From NCBI GenBank assembly GCA_026874595.1, contig CM049317.1, forward strand, positions 57,370,618-57,434,617: a stretch of 64,000 bases of DNA, written 5' to 3'. Below, in pieces: positions 1 through 12,150 of the stretch; within the stretch, counting starts at the first letter, position 1; each line of letters opens with the position of its first letter. Both the position numbers and the translations under genes were made by a program. The notes below the pieces were generated by a model, which ran no database searches, was not told the DNA's origin, and saw only the letters and a list, made by a program, of their open reading frames with translations. The stretch is from Sipunculus nudus (Eukaryota > Annelida > Sipuncula > Golfingiida > Sipunculidae).

Positions 1-412
1 TACATAGCCATTTTTGCGTGTCCCATTTGATTTTAAACTTTTCTGGGCATATAACTGAAAACACAGTTAGTTCAGACGTGGACATGACAATGATTATTAA
101 GAATGATGTAAAACAAAATGCAGGAGCCTTTTACGTTAATGCTCCGGTGTCACTGTCCTGGTAATGTATCGTGGATTATATTATGTCCGCCTAATGCAGG
201 TTACAAATCAGCACTGATTTTTCTGGTTGTGTTTTGAAGAAAACATTTTTTTCTTGTCATATGTATCATCTTGTAATTATAATAAATAAAAAATAGCATA
301 AACGTGCAAACAGTTAAAAAATATATGAATAAATAATATAAAAAATATGTTTATACAATAACAAAATGAAAGAGAATATATATCTGCATATATATTTTTG
401 TTTTATATATGG

Positions 413-417
<5 letters not shown>
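1..417. other. AT-rich intergenic sequence, nothing recognised
   Basis: No long open frame, RNA or recognisable repeat family is visible. The stretch grades into (AT)n at its right end. Confidence 0.6.
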
Positions 418-466
<49 letters not shown>

Positions 467-716
467 CTCTGAAGAAAAACAACACTGTTAATTCACAACA
501 GACTGTTTCACGGGATGCGACCCGATCATCAGGTGAATGTGGTTAGAATGAAATTTTCCGCTAAGGTGACTCATTATATATATATTATATATATATATAT
601 TAACTCCCATGTAGATTAAAGTATTGAACTATATATATATATTTATATATATATATATATATATATATACACGTGGCATTATATATATACATATATATAT
701 ATATGTGGCATTATAT
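418..716. repeat. (AT)n microsatellites with interruptions
   Basis: A pure AT tract covers about 418-465. An imperfect AT-rich stretch at 574-716 contains the phrase TGGCATTATATATA twice, so it grew by local duplication. Between them lies non-repetitive sequence with one copy of the AP-1-type block. Confidence 0.9.
553..575 (+). promoter_or_regulatory. 23-bp direct-repeat block with AP-1 site, copy 1
   Basis: This 23-base block recurs identically at 1249-1271. It holds TGACTCA (567-573), the AP-1/CNC bZIP consensus, next to CCGCTAAGG. Binding is inferred from the motif only. Confidence 0.45.
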
Positions 717-1240
717 ATAGAACTATACAAAAATCGACGGCATATTTAAATATAAATTTATTTAAGAAATTTATGTTAAATTAAACTATATATTTATGAT
801 GATTCAGCAATTCAATAAAGTTATTTTTATAATATTTCAGAAATTGAATGCTAAGTTGGTTTCATTTTAATACGGTGGTTGTGCTATCTGAAATAACTTC
901 GTTTATCTAATATATAATCTATTTAAAGTGCATGCATATTAATGATTACGATAATATTACCAAATCTAAAAGTAAAATGGGATTGGGAAGTTAGGAAAGG
1001 GTGAAAGTTTAGTCTTAACTGTTAGTTCTATTTTATGTTACTGTTTTAGTTGTCTTAAAGGATAATGCAACATAAATTTTAAACCGCATACATTGTGATG
1101 ATTATGACAATAAAAACATATCGAATTTTTTAAAAATGGGGAGAGGTATGTTAAGGCAGGGGAACAACCGAAACGGTGGTGTTTTACTCTACATAACAAA
1201 CCTGAGTTATGTTAACTGTCAGTATAGAGTTCATGCATTT
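717..1240. other. AT-rich intergenic sequence
   Basis: Mostly A/T with no repeat or coding signal recognised. An open frame that begins at 1136 has no recognisable domain. Confidence 0.55.
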
Positions 1241-1500
1241 TTTTCCCTATTTTCCGCTAAGGTGACTCATTTATCACTATGGCACCCATCAGCATCTCGC
1301 TCACGACCGAGCGGACGTCCTGAGTCCGGTTTCCCCTTTGTCACTCTCAGCTATTATTACAGCCAAATTGGTCAGTGGGCTTCGGACATAGGCTGCGTAA
1401 TAAATGGCTGTTTCACTGTGGCGTTTATTGATCGGGGCCCGGCTGAAACCAACGCTAGCAAACTAATGCTGTTCTGACAAACTGCGATCGGTCAAATGTG
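1240..1500. promoter_or_regulatory. Candidate regulatory island
   Basis: About 260 bp of non-repetitive, more G+C-rich sequence inside AT-rich DNA. It contains the AP-1 block, AATAAATGG and TTTATTGA (Hox/Cdx-like cores). A 113-codon frame crosses it but shows no domain. Regulatory role is inference. Confidence 0.35.
1249..1271 (+). promoter_or_regulatory. 23-bp direct-repeat block with AP-1 site, copy 2
   Basis: Identical to 553-575, with TGACTCA at 1263-1269. This copy opens a G+C-richer island, so it may be the ancestral one. Confidence 0.45.
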
Positions 1501-2135
<635 letters not shown>

Positions 2136-2163
2136 GAATGGATTAACTGATTTTATGGACAGA

Positions 2164-2384
2164 CAGGGGGAGAAAGAGAAAAAGAAAGAGAATGAAGGAA
2201 AGAATGAATGGATGAACGAACGAATGAATGAATGAATGAATGAATGAATTTATGAACGAATGAATGACTGAATGCAGAATAAAAATGCAACTATGGTACA
2301 GTTGTTAACAGAGAGTGAACGACAGAAAGATAATGAATAAATTAATTAATTAATTATTTGGAGACTAAAAGAAATAAAAAATGA

Positions 2385-2438
<54 letters not shown>
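2164..2438. repeat. Purine-rich tract, (GAAT)n and (GA)n
   Basis: A GA-rich start is followed by a GAAT tetranucleotide run at about 2205-2275, AATT repeats near 2340, and a pure (GA)n run at 2391-2437. The stretch is strongly purine-biased on the + strand. Confidence 0.9.
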
Positions 2439-2443
<5 letters not shown>

Positions 2444-2849
2444 GTTTCTGGTTACCACTATACCCTGTATATAGGCACATCTCATATGCATATGAGTGTA
2501 ATGTCATAACCATAACCAAAAGACAGATCATTGGCATTGTTTGTTTGGAAAAATTATCAAAATAGTTATTATTAAACATATATGTAAGTAACGTTTGAAA
2601 TTGTTTGATTTATATACACGATATATGGCAGTGGACTGTGGGAATGTATAGTGTGACCATATGTGTAGCTATGATTATTAATGAATACAAAATATTATTT
2701 TAAAGCAATATGTTTTCATTTAAACAAATTAAAAAAATGAGCTATAATACAGTTATAATGGTAATGATGCGATATTGATAAAATATCCACACATCTGTTG
2801 AAACAAAAATTCTGTTACACCAAAAAAATATCCTAAAAAAAGATAACCC
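2439..2849. other. AT-rich intergenic sequence
   Basis: No feature recognised. Confidence 0.5.
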
Positions 2850-3310
2850 TGAAGGAACAGGGCCGTCCTCCCCTGTAATTAGAGGGCGAGATCACATGAC
2901 TGTTTCCGGGGAAACAAGCCCATGATTGGTGCTATTTCTGTAGCCTTGTGCCCTTTCTCATAAATCAGCCGGTCACGTGATTAGTAGATTGGTTTTCATC
3001 CCATCATTACAGCGTCTCTGAAGCCGGTTAATCGCCAGTAGTTGCTGTTAAAGGGGTAGACCTTGCCTGATGGAGTCTGTGTCAGAACTGTCGGCTATAG
3101 ATCCTCAAGGGGCAGGCTGACTGGTCAGCCGTGTTCCCAACTGCACACGACTTCATCAGTCTTCAGCTTCCGGCTTAATCTAGACCGGCAGCCACCGTCG
3201 CCTGTATGCACTGACTCAATCTGAGCTCCTAGAGAATGATACTCTTTGGTTAAACACGGGGTTGTAATTGGTGGATACGGGGTTAACTTGCTCACTGATT
3301 GGTCAGTGAA
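2850..3310. promoter_or_regulatory. Candidate regulatory island with four inverted CCAAT boxes
   Basis: Non-repetitive and G+C-enriched. ATTGG (inverted CCAAT, NF-Y type) occurs at 2925-2929, 2988-2992, 3267-3271 and 3298-3302. An E-box CACGTG is at 2974-2979. A near-palindrome, GGCTGAC-TG-GTCAGCC, is at 3115-3130. The motif spread fits a distal element or a TATA-less promoter. No transcript evidence exists here. Confidence 0.45.
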
Positions 3311-3781
3311 CTATATATTGATAATGAATATCTTGTAACAAGGGTCGTATTAAGGTTAAATGGTCATTAACAAAAGAAGTACAACGATCCCGTTACCTGG
3401 CCTTAATTTAAGACAGTGACCCATATCTGAGTGTGTCTTAAGTAATTCTATATTGTGTATTTTCTTTTTCAAACAGAATTTATCAGTCAACAAATATTTA
3501 TTAGGGATGGGTTATTACAAACTGTGATATAATCACCAAATGCAATTTAAAACCCGTATATTTGATTGTGTATATGTAATCGTGATAAGTTTATATATAT
3601 ATATACGTATACATACATTTGCATATATATTATATATATATGCTTAATTACTTAATTACAATTCGATAAAAGGATATTTAAAGGGAAACGGTCACAAACT
3701 TTAAAAAAATGGCTGAAGTCAGATGTTATAGACAGCCATTTAATACACCTTTGCTATATATCATAATTTCTATGGAGCCAT
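3311..3781. other. AT-rich intergenic sequence
   Basis: Contains short AT runs near 3594-3642. Nothing else recognised. Confidence 0.5.
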
Positions 3782-3798
3782 CCCCCCCCCCCCCCCCC
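3782..3798. repeat. Poly(C) tract
   Basis: Seventeen consecutive C. Similar runs elsewhere in the window mark ends of small DNA transposons, but no partner end was found here. Confidence 0.8.
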
Positions 3799-4211
3799 AT
3801 TTATACACACGTGATGAGCTACGTGTCAATAATCTACACGTGTTTCTGTAATACAAGTATAGGTGTATATTATAAATGGCAGTGTTTTACCTGTGCTGTG
3901 GTGCATTAACATCGAGTGTAGGAAGTGTCGGGGTGTAGAAATACAAAATAACACATTTAAACCGGCCAATTTGTGTATAAACGTGTCAATAGTTGTCCCG
4001 GCCAGCACGTGTAAACCGTGAGTAATATTATACACAGGTTTTGTACACACATTAAGTCCTATACCTCTCATGTATACATGCAGTGAGTATAAATCTAAAC
4101 GCTAAGTACGGTATAAGCCACGTGTATATGCAGCGAATAATTCTAATGCAACATTGATACGACTAGAAAAACAACATACTACATGTTAACAGTGTATATT
4201 TATACACAAAC

Positions 4212-4230
4212 AGTCTCTCTGTCTCTCTTT

Positions 4231-4303
<73 letters not shown>
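4212..4303. repeat. Compound microsatellite (CT)n-(AT)n
   Basis: CT-rich to about 4275, then (TA)n. Read on the minus strand this is (AT)n followed by (AG)n, the same polarity as the other compound tracts here. Confidence 0.95.
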
Positions 4304-4306
<3 letters not shown>

Positions 4307-4559
4307 GGTATAGATCTTCATTATTTTGAGTATAAGAGTATAAATATATGAGAGTATTTATCCTCATTATTTTGATATACTTGTATATATATATTATTAA
4401 CATCATTAACATGAGTAAATGTTGATTGTACCACCTATACCTTACGTACACTAATCAGGCCACATTAGTATTTTCTGCACTAAACAATATATACGATCTA
4501 TATAAATTGATATAATGAGTGTTTACTAAAAAGGCCATATGCAACTTGCTTACACTAAT

Positions 4560-6910
4560 TAGGGCGTACACATTAGGCAGAAAGGAAACGGTATGAATAC
4601 ACTGGACATATGAGATGTTATATGCGTACATTCAGTATATTAAATGTCACGTGAAAAGACCGAATGCTACGTGTATACATTAAAAAGACCCAATACCACG
4701 TTTATGCATGCATGCACGAAATACACCTCATACCTCGTGTTGACATTATATAGACTTAACACTTCGTGTTTAAGCTGAATAGACCTAATGTCACGTGTAT
4801 ACATTAAGTAGACTTAATGCCTCGTGTATACACTAAAAAGACCGAATGCCTCTGGTATACACTAAATAGACCTAATACCTCATGTATACACTAAACAGAC
4901 CTAATACATCGCGTATACACTAAATGGACCTAATCTCACGTGTTAACACTAAGTAAACCTAATGCCTTGTTTATACACTTAATAGGCCTAATCTCACGTG
5001 CATACACTAATTAGACCAATTGCCTCGTGTTTATACTAAACAGACCTTATAACTCGGGTATACACTAAATATTCCAATTATGCCACTTTTATTTACTAAA
5101 TAGACCAAAGTCCACGTACATACTAAACAGACTTAATCCCATGTATTATCCCTAAACAGATGCTACATGTATACACTGAGCAGACCGGAAGCCATACAGT
5201 AAAAGGTCGAATGCTACGTTCATATACACTACATGGGCGAAATGCCTCGTTTATAAAATAAAAAGACCTATATACACTAAACAGACCGGATGCCACTTCT
5301 ATATATACACCGTGTAGACCGGACACCACATGTATACCCTGAGCAGACCAGATGCAACGGGTATACACTGAAAAAAGCGAATGCCACGTATATAAACTAA
5401 TTTTAGCTGATGCCACGGGTATACACTAAAAAAGCGAATACCACGTGTATACACTGATTTTATAGCGGATGCCACGGGTATACACTTAATAAAGCAAACA
5501 CCACGTGTATATACTGATTATAGCGGATGACACGGATATATACACTGAAAAAAGGAATGCCACGTGTATACAGTGATTTTAAAGCGAATACCACGTGTAT
5601 ACACTTAGTTTATAGCGGGTATCAGGGGTATACACTGAATAAAGCGAACACCACGTGTATATACTGAATTTACCGGATGACACGGGTATATACTGAATAA
5701 AGCGAATGCCACGTGTTTACACTAAGTTTATAGCGGATGACACAGGTATATACTGAATAAAGCGAACACCACGTGTATATACTGATTTTTGCGGATGCTC
5801 ACGGGTATACACTGAATAAAGCGAATGCCGCGTGTATACACTGATTTTAGCTGATGCCACGGGTATACACTGAATAAAGCGAATACCACGTGTATACACT
5901 AAGTTTATAGCGGGTATCACGGGTATACACTGAATAAAGCGAACACCACGTGTATATACTGATTTTAGCGGATGACACGGGTATATACTGAATAAAGCGA
6001 ATGCCATGAGTTTACACTGATTTGAGCGGATGTCACGGGTATACACTAAATAAAGCGAACACCACGTGTATACACTGATTTTAGCGGATGCCACGGGTAT
6101 ACACTGAATAAAGCGAATGGCACGTGTATACACTGATTTTAGCGGATGCCACGGGTATACACCGAATACAGCGAATGGCACGTGTATGCAGGAATTTTAG
6201 CGGATGCCACGGGTATACACAAAATAAAGCAAACACCAAGTGTATACACTGATTTTAGCGGATGCCACGTGTATACACTGATTTTAGCGGATGCAACAGG
6301 TATACACTAAATAAAGCGAATGCCACGTGTATTCACTGATTTTAGCGGATACCACGGGTATATACTGAATAAAGCGAACACCACGTGTATATACTGATTT
6401 TAGCGGATGCAACGGGTATACACTGAATAAAGCGAATGCCATGAGTTTACACTGATTTTAGCGGATACCACGGGTATATACTGAATAAAGCGAACACCAC
6501 GTGTATACATTGATTTTAGCGGATACCACGGGTATACAATGAATAAAGCGTATGGCACGTGTGTACACTGATTTTAGCGGATGCCATGGGAATACACTGA
6601 ATAAAGCGAATGCCATGTGTACATATCGACTATGTTATAACTCGATTGTCACGTGTATACACAGATTGAAGCGGATGCCACGTGTATACATTAAACAGAT
6701 CGAATGCAACGTGTATAAACACTGAGTAGAACGAATTCCATGCATGTTTTAACACTATGTAGTTAATATGCCATGTGGTTACACTGAATTTACTACTTAC
6801 GGATTTACTGTTTACGGATACTATATACGTCTAACACTGGTTCACGAATACCACGTGTATATAAATACAGTGAAAAGACCGGACGCCACGTGTACACACT
6901 GAATGGATTT
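4560..6910. repeat. 29-bp satellite array with a 58-bp higher-order core
   Basis: The monomer is about 29 bp and ends in GTATACAC. On the flanks (about 4600-5330 and 6620-6900) copies are diverged, of the type TAAATAGACCTAATGCC then TCGTGTATACAC. In the core (about 5340-6620) two monomer types alternate, GCGGATGCCACGGGTATACA and GCGAATGCCACGTGTATACA, with different AT-rich linkers. This gives a 58-bp dimer. The second type carries CACGTG, which occurs about 19 times in the core region. Weaker relics may reach back to about 3800. The core is open in frame on the minus strand (5717-6181), but the period is not a multiple of three, so coding is unlikely. Confidence 0.92.
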
Positions 6911-7506
6911 AATTCTATCATTATAAATATATAAACTAAAACACTAAAAAGTGTCTAGTTAATGAACAGATTAATATACAGACATGTATAATGCATACCA
7001 ATAAGATATATAAAATATGTAGATAATGCAGATGGCATGTCTATACGCGAGATTCCCAACACAAAGACACAGTCACACACACACACACGCACACACATCA
7101 ATATATAAATATGTGCATGCATTTATAGAGTAGACACTAGATGTACATATATACATAATAGACCAAGAGTAGACAGTTTAAACACCTAATTTGTAATGTT
7201 CAGCGTATACTGAATTTCTAAAATGAAATAAACATTAAACAATTGGACACATCTATGCACATAGTATTGTTAACTACATCAAGGTTTGATCAAGTATCCT
7301 TTTACAAGTATAAACTATCAACATTATTTTCTTAAACATAACATCGTAAGGTTTCGTATTTCATAGAAACCTTCAAATAGATTTATTGATGTTGCATTTT
7401 TTTGGGTAAAAATCTCGTTTAAGATTCAAATTATCCTTTTAACAAGAAAGGTTAAGAGACATTACGTAGTTTGCTTTTGTATAATGTCACATGGTTAATA
7501 TTATCG

Positions 7507-7508
<2 letters not shown>
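6911..7508. other. AT-rich intergenic sequence with a short (CA)n
   Basis: (CA)n lies at about 7075-7098. No gene signal seen. Confidence 0.6.

Positions 7509-7553
<45 letters not shown>
7509..7553. repeat. (AT)n microsatellite
   Basis: Pure dinucleotide run of about 45 bp. Confidence 0.95.
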
Positions 7554-7557
<4 letters not shown>

Positions 7558-8283
7558 ATAAACGTGAATGCAACTCCTGCTCTCTGTCACTTATTCAGTT
7601 TAAGTTCAAGGTCCAATTTTGTTCCGACACCGTGAGACGTTGTAAGGCAACCGTATATATGCTAAAATTAAAAAATAATCCGGTCACAACGATACTTAAA
7701 AATGTAATGCTGATTCCTTTTTTCGGGTAGAATAAAAACATAAATTTTAGTTTCATTAATTAATATATAATTAATTTTTTTCTCTTCCTCCCAATATACA
7801 TATATATATGTCAGCAGTGGAAGTTGTTCAATTTTTTTTATCGATTGTTATCACCTAAAAGAAATTCCTGTTTCATAAAGAACTTCCTTTTATTAAATGA
7901 GTGAAAAAAATATTGAGGTAAATCTTGAAAATGTTACGACAATTATAGTTTCACAGTTTTAAAGGTAGACATTGATGTCGTCCCATCTTTTATTTTATTT
8001 TAAGTGTTACACGCAGCCACTGTAATTACAGCTATGCCGCTTTTACGGAGATCTATATGAACCACAGAGATATAAATAAAAAAATGCATTTCATCATGCA
8101 GAGCAGAAAAGATTTTGGGACGCCTGATAAATAAACCTTAATCGTGTTTTCATTAAATAAAAACCGTTTCGTGCAGCAGACGTTATTTATGCGAATACAG
8201 GTACACATATATTTACACATGCGCACTTTATATAGACCGCAGTGTGTAATATTAATTTAGAAATACAACATCATATTTACAGT
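7554..8283. other. AT-rich intergenic sequence
   Basis: Nothing recognised. Confidence 0.5.
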
Positions 8284-8352
8284 GGCTGAATTTGTGTTCG
8301 GGAGGATTTAAAATTCGCGAATGGGAAATTATCGCGAAAATAAAGCCTCTTG
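8284..8352 (-). repeat. Degenerate piece of TTCGCGA-type dispersed repeat
   Basis: Contains ATTCGCGAATGGG and ATCGCGAAAAT, matching the CG-rich words of the better copies at 8966-9045 and 38868-38945. Too diverged to set boundaries. Orientation is a guess. Confidence 0.35.
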
Positions 8353-8965
8353 AACCAGATGCGGGAACTACTTCAGTGAACATTCTTTTATACTGTATAT
8401 AAATCCTAAATGGCATTATATATATGCTTTGTGTCGCAAGGCAACATTAACATGATATGATTAATATTAACATATCTTTAATGTTATTCTTAAAGGGACC
8501 CGATTACTTATATCTGAACTTTATAAATTTAAGGTCATCCCTTGGATAAAAATAGACCAGAAAACGTGGATATCACGTTCTACAACGAGTGACCTTTCTA
8601 TCTCCGCATATTTATGCAACCTACCACCTTAGGTTATACATGTTTTTCCCATTTGTCAACATTGCTGTGCTTGCAAACATATTGTTGATAAACAATTAAG
8701 TTCACACCTTCTTCACGAAGGCATTACAAAACTTATCACAACCAAAATTATACCCTTAGATCATTAATATATACACGCACAAAGAAGCCAGAAATCACAT
8801 AAATTCTTTTTAAAAAGATAGGTGAATGGGGACCTTTGTTTTATATTATCTAATTATAATGCATTATCTTTCGTTCGATGCTTCCTTGCATGGGCATTTC
8901 TGATTTTGTATAGCTTTGTGGGAACATCTTAATTATTCAAAAAGTAAAGGAAATACACTGTGTTT
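8353..8965. other. Intergenic sequence
   Basis: No feature recognised. Confidence 0.5.
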
Positions 8966-9045
8966 AGTTTACGTATACATGGTGAAATCGCGAAAAGCGA
9001 ACCCTCGCGAAACACTGGAAAAGTTAAATCATGAAATTGTGAAAG
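8966..9045 (-). repeat. TTCGCGA-type dispersed repeat, copy A
   Basis: On the minus strand it reads TTTAACTTTTCC, then GTTTCGCGAGGGTTCG, then CTTTTCGCGATTTCACC. This aligns with the + strand at 38868-38945. A SINE begins just downstream at about 9063. Confidence 0.6.
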
Positions 9046-9062
9046 CAACTATGCATAGTATG

Positions 9063-9240
9063 CCTGGCAAGCTGAGTGGTAAAATGCTCGACTCTCTCCG
9101 CTGGCGACCTGGGTTCGATTCCTGAGCTATAGGTGGCAATGAGAGTTGTATTGGGTCCTCCGGTTTCTCCCATCCTATACTGACTATACTGGGCGCCAAC
9201 ATCCGAGCCATGAATGGAGAGTGCATGCATGCATGTCTCG
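9063..9240 (+). mobile_element. tRNA-derived SINE, copy 1
   Basis: A Pol III B box, GGTTCGATTCC, lies at 9112-9122. An A-box-like stretch, AGCTGAGTGGTAAAA, lies about 40 bp upstream. The stretch TCTCCGCTGGCGACC before the B box is shared with the minus-strand copy at 47161-47300. Downstream, GGGTCCTCCGGTTTCTCCCA resembles a phrase common in marine-invertebrate SINE bodies (from memory). The 3' end is approximate; the sequence then runs into A-rich DNA. Confidence 0.7.
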
Positions 9241-9733
9241 TATTAGTTATTATAACTAGTTGTACAATCCATGTAAAATAAATAAACGGTTATATGCATG
9301 TTTGTGCCTGCAAGTGTAGAATGACTCAGAGTTACTCAGAAATGGAACATATATATATTCATATGTTATGAAAAATTAATTGTTACTCTGGATGTATACA
9401 GACAATAGGAGTGTAGGGAAAAAATCTTTGCAACATTAGTTATTTATCCTTTGGAATTGTCTACTGTTTTATGGAACAATGGCTTGCTGCTGGCATTGTC
9501 TTTTGCATGAAAGAATGAAAGTGAAATCAGATTACATCCCATGCATGTTGAAGATATATAAAATAAGCTTACACGTCATCGGGACTATATGGATATATAC
9601 GCTGTACAAATGATACTTATACGGCAATATTTTACTGGAGATGACTTTTTTCTACCTATATGTATTGTTAGTCTTATGAATATATATATATGATTTTAAA
9701 CATAACAATGTGATATTATATCTAGTACTTTGT
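9241..9733. other. AT-rich intergenic sequence
   Basis: Nothing recognised. Confidence 0.5.
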
Positions 9734-9734
9734 C

Positions 9735-9773
<39 letters not shown>

Positions 9774-9866
9774 GACAATTAAATTGCATAAAAATACACA
9801 TCTATACCAATAACTACCTAAGTATACATGTTAGCTTGTGTTCCGATTTTCTTATTCTTTTCAGCC

Positions 9867-9928
<62 letters not shown>
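9734..9928. repeat. Two (AT)n microsatellites
   Basis: AT runs at 9734-9773 and 9868-9928 with about 95 bp of AT-rich sequence between. They create Tyr-Ile repeat frames with no coding meaning. Confidence 0.95.
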
Positions 9929-9930
<2 letters not shown>

Positions 9931-10279
9931 TATATTATCAATGGTACCCTGCATGGTAGAGTAGAGCACTGTGATGTATTAAACTTCTATATGTGTAAAG
10001 TTTATATATATATAGTTAAAGATGTTGCAAATTTTGTACTTTAATATTAACAACATAAAAAGAACTTTTGGCGAAACTTGAATAAAAAGTGGTCATATAT
10101 ACAATACAAGTTTCAGTGTCTTATTATATAAGAAAGATTCGAAAACAATATTGTAGAATGAGCTTTGAATATGGTAAGTACACGTATTTATATTATAAAA
10201 TCGCTCCATGGGCATGCGTGTTTAATATGATTATTGTATATGAATACATTATGAAGAAAAGCAACATGCATGCTATATA
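9929..10279. other. AT-rich intergenic sequence
   Basis: Nothing recognised. Confidence 0.5.
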
Positions 10280-10438
10280 CAGACGCCGATCGGGGGGGGG
10301 GGGGGGTCCTTTTCAGCCTTTTTAAAGGGTTTTATGCCAATTGTTTTAGGCCTGGAACCCCCCCGTTTCCGGATCTGGGGACGTTTTGTCTTTAGTCCCC
10401 CTGGGTTAGACCCTCCCTAAATCCAGGATCGGCCCCTG
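10280..10438. mobile_element. Small non-autonomous TIR element (MITE-like), 159 bp
   Basis: The left end, CAGACGCCGATCGGGG, matches the reverse complement of the right end, CAGGGGCCGATCCTGG, at 10 of the first 12 bases. A poly(G) run (10292-10306) follows the left end and C-rich runs lie inside the right half. No clean target duplication is visible, so it is old or an end is mis-set. CAGGGGC ends are typical of hAT-superfamily MITEs. Confidence 0.6.
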
Positions 10439-10868
10439 GTATTCTCTATTGGGTCACATATTGCCATGCATGCCAGCTGTAAAGCTGCTGGATTAACCAA
10501 TGACATATCGAGAGAAAGCTTGGTTATACAGCAGGAAGAAGGGGAAAAATAGTGATTAATCTTAAATTAATAAAACAAGCGTAGTATATAAGGATTTTTT
10601 TTTCATTTCAGTCAGTGTTAGATGGTAATCTGCATCATCAAATCAAAGATCGCTTACTAATGATAATAGTGCATGGAGGAATAAACGATCATTCTTGTCG
10701 TGTGAGATGTCAGTGGCACGACCAATTAAGTCCTAAATATTTACTGTTCTGACATGATATATATCACATATACATATATGCAGGCTGATATGTCATTCTT
10801 TGTATTTTCAAAAAAAAAGCCGTTATAGATAATACGTAAAGTGCGTTTGATTTAAATACATTTTGGAT
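10439..10868. other. Intergenic sequence
   Basis: Nothing recognised. Confidence 0.5.
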
Positions 10869-10869
10869 T

Positions 10870-10902
<33 letters not shown>

Positions 10903-10971
10903 GTATATATATTAAAACAATGAAGCATTATTCTCTCTTATATATATAATTTATATACTACATAGATATGT

Positions 10972-11022
<51 letters not shown>
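10869..11022. repeat. Interrupted (AT)n microsatellites
   Basis: Imperfect AT/ATGTAT at about 10869-10912 and a pure AT run at 10975-11022. Confidence 0.9.
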
Positions 11023-11025
<3 letters not shown>

Positions 11026-11860
11026 ATATTTACATGTAAAACAGTAAATCGTTTTAAAATATCGAAATAAGATATATATTATTTATTTTAATCTTGTTAA
11101 AAGAGCTCACAAACAAATATAAATATTATCTTTCGCCATTCTTTACCCTTTATGTCTGCATGATAAGCCTATTTCCCACCGTATGTGTCAAATGTATATA
11201 TTGTTATGTTTGTGTTGGGTTATTTTTTCAGATATTTCATTCTCAATGAATATAATATTTTTTTTCGCAGGTTACTTCATCAGCTTGCATTTCTTAATAA
11301 ATAATACCCTTGCTTTTTCACCATGAATCTCATATTAAATTATTATTATCGATCACAATATTTGTTTTGAGATAAATTTAAAGATATAGGAATTGAAGTT
11401 CATGACATAATATGTGTATTTTATTTCTTTTTCTGGGATGTTGATAGCAATTATCAAATTCGGATTTATTTTAATTCCTACTGCTTTTAAATTGCCATAT
11501 AACTCTGCAAAATGGCCTGTCTTTTCGCAGTTAACACCCAGTTTCAAATAAATTTGTAATGTCTGACACAAATAAACAATTAAATTTGACAGTCAGAAGT
11601 ATTAAGAAATCACTCACGCCGGTCTCAGATTGGTGTTTAAGATTCGTGTAAATTGACATAGCAGGGGGGCCTTTTCAACTGCTCTGGCAGCGAATTAGTG
11701 GGACCTTTAAAGCAAATACAATATAAATTTATGGAAGCAGGGTGGGTTGCTAAATCTCGTTTTTGCACTTACTCACAACCATGTATTTGTAACATCCCTT
11801 CCTTTTCAAGCACTCGGAAGTTTACAAAGCAAAGTGGTTTATCTACAAGCTAAACACAGA
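11023..11860. other. AT-rich intergenic sequence
   Basis: A 72-codon minus-strand frame at 11353-11571 has no recognisable domain. Nothing else seen. Confidence 0.5.
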
Positions 11861-12150
11861 TTAATGTAAATGTGGGATTTTCAGTCCGACATTAATGTAA
11901 CTTTTCGCACCCCTTCCGATTTACGACTGCCTACCATTTTGGGCGACTCTTTTGCGGCAAGAACAAACAGTCCGTCCAATTAGGGCTTATTTCCAAGGCT
12001 TGAAACGCGACCCAATTTTATAGCAGCAATATTATCTTATTACGCGAGCCCTGCACGGGGCCCTGAAACTCCAACACAATAAAAACAAAAAAAGATTTGG
12101 TTAAAAAAGACCATTCTGCCTGCAGAAAGAGTGCCCTCGCTAAAGCGTGT
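11861..12150. promoter_or_regulatory. Candidate regulatory island
   Basis: Non-repetitive and G+C-enriched. It contains TCCAATTAGGG (homeodomain TAATT core), a word repeated in the island near 23.2 kb, and TTTTATAGCAG (Cdx/Hox-like). Function is inferred. Confidence 0.35.

Noticed and set aside
5717..6181. 154-codon minus-strand frame with a repeated peptide
   Set aside because: It is the 29/58-bp satellite read through. The period is not a multiple of three and no frame of the core happens to contain stops.
9063..9240. Protein-coding reading of the short frames on both strands here
   Set aside because: Explained by the SINE, including its B box and the match to 47161-47300.
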